From the NCBI GenBank assembly GCA_028717055.1, contig JAQUOO010000051.1, positions 1-8,418 on the forward strand: a stretch of DNA of 8,418 bases, in the 5' to 3' direction. The DNA comes from Candidatus Omnitrophota bacterium. Lineage in GTDB: Bacteria; Omnitrophota; Gorgyraeia; Gygaellales; Profunditerraquicolaceae. Below the pieces are notes generated by a model, which ran no database searches, was not told the DNA's origin, and was given only the letters and a program-made list of their open reading frames with translations. Position 1 is the first letter of the stretch. The number at the start of each line of letters is the position of its first letter. Shown here in pieces: positions 5,831 through 8,418 of the stretch. The position numbers and the translations under genes were made by a program.

Positions 5831-6397
5831 ATGAAGATAGGTATTTTAGGCGGCACATTTAACCCCGTTCATATCGGCCATTTGATTTTAGCCGAAGAAG
5901 CAAGGGAAAAGCTCGGGCTGGATAAGATTATTTTTGTGCCGGTGAATCTTCCTCCGCATAAAGATAGCCAGGATATCGCTGACGCGGCCAGCCGGCTTAA
6001 AATGCTTAAATTAGCCGTAAAGGGAAATAAATATTTTGGGGTCTCGGATGTAGAGATAAAAAGAAAAGGCCGCTCTTATACAATTGATACAATACGCATA
6101 TTCAAGAATAAGTTTCCCCGCGACCAATTTTATTTTATCATTGGTTCGGATTTGCTTAAATATCTGGATGAATGGAAGGATCTGGAAGAAATAAGCAAAT
6201 TAGTCAAATTTGTTACAGCTGCCCGGCCGGGTTACCCTCTGGAGAATATACCGCCGCATTTTGAAACTTTGGAAATAAGAGCGGTTGATGTTTCGGGTTT
6301 CCAGGTTCGCCAGCGCATAAAAGAAAATAAGTCGTTTAGATACATTGTTCCTGAAGCCGTGTTTGATTTTATAAATAAAAAAAGGCTATATAAATGA
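5831..6397 (+). CDS. nadD: Nicotinate-nucleotide adenylyltransferase
   Basis: Transfers AMP from ATP to nicotinate mononucleotide, giving deamido-NAD in NAD synthesis. The protein has 188 residues, slightly short of the usual 190-215. The nucleotidyltransferase signature GGTFNPVHIGH is at 7-17 and provides the HxGH histidines H14 and H17. PPHK at 41-44, SYTIDT at 82-87 and GSDLL at 105-109 are the expected substrate-binding elements. The C-terminal motif usually read as ISSTxIRxR is here VSGFQVRQR (154-162): the arginines R160 and R162 are kept but the threonine position is changed. No convincing ribosome binding site precedes ATG 5831, although the start is fixed by the conserved N-terminus. 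The stop overlaps the rpe start as ATGA. NadD after proA is common, but the usual follower rsfS is absent and rpe takes its place. Confidence 0.95.
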   Translation: MKIGILGGTFNPVHIGHLILAEEAREKLGLDKIIFVPVNLPPHKDSQDIADAASRLKMLKLAVKGNKYFGVSDVEIKRKGRSYTIDTIRIFKNKFPRDQFYFIIGSDLLKYLDEWKDLEEISKLVKFVTAARPGYPLENIPPHFETLEIRAVDVSGFQVRQRIKENKSFRYIVPEAVFDFINKKRLYK

Positions 6398-7038
6398 AGA
6401 TAAAAATTGCTCCGTCAATATTATCCGCTGACTTTAGCTGCCTGGGAGAAGAGATTAAAAGAGTTGAGAAGGCTGGCGCCGATATGCTTCATATCGACGT
6501 TATGGACGGGCATTTTGTCCCAAATATCACTATCGGCCCGGTTGTGGTCAAATGTATCCGTAAATGCACAAAATTACCTTTGGATGTGCACTTGATGATT
6601 GAAAACCCGCAAAAATATATCGATACTTTTATTGATGCCGGAAGCGATATGATTACGGTGCATATAGAAACTATTTCCGGTTCAGGCCTCAAGATGCAAG
6701 AGAGGAAGCTGAAATCCAGAGGGATTAAGTTCGGCGTATCTCTTAATCCGGCTACACCTGTAGCCAGGATTAAATCTGTATTGAAATACGCGGATTTTAT
6801 TCTGGTAATGTCGGTTAATCCGGGTTTTGGCGGGCAAAGCTTTATTCCGGCGGCAATTTCCAAGATAAAAGAATTGCGCGCGATTTTTAAAGGAGATATT
6901 TCTGTGGATGGCGGCATAAACGAGTTAACCGCGCAAAGCGTTATCAGGGCCGGCGCCAATGTTCTGGCAGCCGGATCCTATATTTTTGGCGCGAAAGACA
7001 AAAGAAAAGCTATAGAAAGGATTAGAAATGCAGGGTAA
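6394..7038 (+). CDS. rpe: Ribulose-phosphate 3-epimerase
   Basis: Interconverts ribulose 5-phosphate and xylulose 5-phosphate in the pentose phosphate pathway; a cytoplasmic TIM-barrel metalloenzyme. The length of 214 residues is typical. Recognisable elements: APSILSADF at 6-14 with S8, HIDVMDGHFVPNIT at 33-46 carrying metal and catalytic residues H33 and D35, LDVHLMIENP at 63-72 with H66, the VNPGFGGQ phosphate and loop segment at 141-148, and SVDGGIN at 170-176 with the second catalytic aspartate D172. All key residues are present. The start overlaps nadD by 4 nt (ATGA), so translation is probably coupled. The gene end overlaps the phosphohexomutase gene by 11 nt. Confidence 0.97.
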   Translation: MKIKIAPSILSADFSCLGEEIKRVEKAGADMLHIDVMDGHFVPNITIGPVVVKCIRKCTKLPLDVHLMIENPQKYIDTFIDAGSDMITVHIETISGSGLKMQERKLKSRGIKFGVSLNPATPVARIKSVLKYADFILVMSVNPGFGGQSFIPAAISKIKELRAIFKGDISVDGGINELTAQSVIRAGANVLAAGSYIFGAKDKRKAIERIRNAG

Positions 7039-8413
7039 TAGCGAGATTAAATTCGGAACAGACGGATGGCGGGCGGTAATTGGCGATACTTACAATTTCA
7101 AGAACTTGAGGATTTTGGCTCAAGCTACGGCGGATTACCTGGGAGAAGGAAAAAAAATTGTTATCGGTTTCGATACCCGTTTTATGTCGGGAAAATTCGC
7201 CTTTGTTGTAGCCGAAGTTATAAGTAATAATGGCATAGCGGTAATTCTTTCAGACAGGCCGGTGCCTACCCCGGCATTAAGCCTGGCAGTAAAAAATATG
7301 AAAGCCGATTTAGGGATTATGATTACCGCTTCCCACAATCCGGCAGAATACAACGGTTTCAAAGTGAAGATGCCTTCAGGCGGTGCTGCCCCGGTTGAAG
7401 TTACCCAGGAAATCGAAAAACTCTTGGGCCAAAAAGCCCCCGCGGAAAAAAGCGGAAAGACAATTTCTATCAAAGAAGCCGATTTAACCAAGGATTATGT
7501 CAAGTTCATTCGTTCGTATATCGATTTTAAGAAAATAAAGAACAAGAAGTTTAAAGTTTTGGTTGATGCGATGTATGGCTCGGGAGATAGTTTTATTGGC
7601 CAGATTTTAGAAGGCACCAGGATTAAGCTTGAGTTTATGCGTAACTCAATAAATCCTTCTTTTGGCGGCAAGAGGCCGGAGCCGGTTGAGGAAAATCTGG
7701 AAGAGTTAAAAGAGCGGGTGAAAAAAGAAAAATTCGATTTGGGCATTGCTCTTGATGGAGACGCAGACAGAATTGCCGCGGTAGCGCCCGGCGGCGTATT
7801 TATCCATCCTCAGAAAATTTTAGGCCTTTTAGCGCTGCATTTAAATCAGGACAGGGGCTGGTCCGGCGGTTTGGTAAAAACGATTTGCGGGACGATGATG
7901 ATGGACAACATAGCCAATTTTCTAAAGATCAAGCTTTATGAAACTCCGGTTGGCTTTAAGTATATCTCTAATCTTATGGAAACGGAAGATATAGTCGCCG
8001 GAGGCGAAGAAGCCGGGGGGATGGGGGTAAAAAATTACATCCCTGAACGCGATGGAAGCATGGCCGGAATGCTGTTAATTGAAATGATGATTTTTCGCAA
8101 TAAAAACATCCTTAAGATACTGAATGAGATGGAAAAACAGTTCGGCAAGTTTTATTATGTGCGCGCTGACCTGCATCTGAAGAAACGGGTGGCGCCCAAG
8201 AAGGAAAACCTGCCGAAAGAATTATTGGGCAAGAAGGTGGTTGATATAAAAGATTATGACGGTTTAAAACTGCTTTGTGTTGATCAATGGTTGATGTTCC
8301 GCGGTTCGGGAACCGAGCCGATTATGCGCATTTACGCAGAAGCAAGAAGCCTGGCGCAGGCTAAGAAACTTTTGGAATTGGGAAAGAAGGTAATCTTGGA
8401 GAATGGCGTATAG
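7028..8413 (+). CDS. Phosphoglucomutase/phosphomannomutase family protein
   Basis: Alpha-D-phosphohexomutase, 461 residues, expected to interconvert hexose 1- and 6-phosphates and so link glycolysis or pentose phosphates to nucleotide sugars. The four domains carry the usual signatures: N-terminal FGTDGWRAVIGD at 9-20, the phosphoserine loop TASHNPAEYNG at 100-110 with active-site S102, the metal loop DGDADR at 243-248, the sugar-binding loop GGEEAGG at 325-331, and the phosphate-binding loop RGSGTEP at 425-431. The start FGTDGWR and the GFKYI segment (309-313) favour the phosphoglucomutase-like branch over GlmM, but substrate choice cannot be settled by eye. The sugar-binding loop usually contains serine (GEESG or GEMSG); here it is alanine (A329). 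AAGG at 7017-7020 gives a suitable ribosome binding site for ATG 7028 inside the end of rpe. Confidence 0.93.
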   Translation: MQGNSEIKFGTDGWRAVIGDTYNFKNLRILAQATADYLGEGKKIVIGFDTRFMSGKFAFVVAEVISNNGIAVILSDRPVPTPALSLAVKNMKADLGIMITASHNPAEYNGFKVKMPSGGAAPVEVTQEIEKLLGQKAPAEKSGKTISIKEADLTKDYVKFIRSYIDFKKIKNKKFKVLVDAMYGSGDSFIGQILEGTRIKLEFMRNSINPSFGGKRPEPVEENLEELKERVKKEKFDLGIALDGDADRIAAVAPGGVFIHPQKILGLLALHLNQDRGWSGGLVKTICGTMMMDNIANFLKIKLYETPVGFKYISNLMETEDIVAGGEEAGGMGVKNYIPERDGSMAGMLLIEMMIFRNKNILKILNEMEKQFGKFYYVRADLHLKKRVAPKKENLPKELLGKKVVDIKDYDGLKLLCVDQWLMFRGSGTEPIMRIYAEARSLAQAKKLLELGKKVILENGV

Positions 8414-8418
8414 GCTTA
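8403..8418 (+). CDS. Probable start of the next gene (partial)
   Basis: ATG at 8403 opens a frame (MAYRL...) that runs off the window end and overlaps the phosphohexomutase gene by 11 nt, the same overlap length as at the rpe/phosphohexomutase junction. AAGAAGG at 8384-8390 is a possible ribosome binding site with a long spacing of 12 nt. Too short to identify; the call rests on the compact layout of this cluster. Confidence 0.35.

Noticed and set aside
6489..6959. Minus-strand open frame opposite rpe
   Set aside because: Fully inside a confident rpe gene on the other strand, with no recognisable motif or ribosome binding site.

Overview
The window is a compact, plus-strand-only stretch of chromosomal housekeeping genes at moderate GC. 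It suggests a Gram-negative-type bacterium from an uncultured lineage. My best guess is Omnitrophota or a related candidate phylum, from protein style, gene order and the AT-rich palindromic spacer. That is an impression, not a computed assignment. I see no phage, transposase, CRISPR, tRNA or rRNA.

Region 1 (1-1576) is the end of a gene that reads as part of a DUF2344-type, radical-SAM-associated protein, followed with overlap by a complete RNase E/G family endoribonuclease. Region 2 (1577-2009) is the longest stretch without a confident gene. It holds a 37-codon open frame of unknown meaning, a promoter-like site, and what looks like gene debris: a glycosyltransferase-9-like N-terminus running into the C-terminal TPR of another protein in a different frame. 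It ends with a very good sigma-70-type promoter for rplU. Region 3 (2010-5635) is rplU, obgE, proB and proA, tightly packed or overlapping. The ribosomal protein L27 gene (rpmA) that usually sits between rplU and obgE is absent. Region 4 (5636-5830) is an AT-rich intergenic element with nested inverted repeats and a possible promoter. Region 5 (5831-8418) is nadD, rpe and a phosphohexomutase gene with 4- and 11-nt overlaps, and a probable start of the next gene at 8403.

Functionally the window joins RNA decay (RNase E/G), ribosome assembly (L21 and the GTPase Obg), the first two steps of proline synthesis (ProB, ProA), NAD synthesis (NadD), and sugar-phosphate interconversion (Rpe, phosphohexomutase). 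DUF2344/RNase E/G/L21/Obg is a conserved neighbourhood in many bacteria, and proBA-nadD downstream of obgE is also common. I found no convincing new multi-gene system. The most interesting points are the missing rpmA together with an altered Obg N-terminal domain, the apparently shortened DUF2344 protein, the remnant region before rplU, and the palindromic spacer before nadD.
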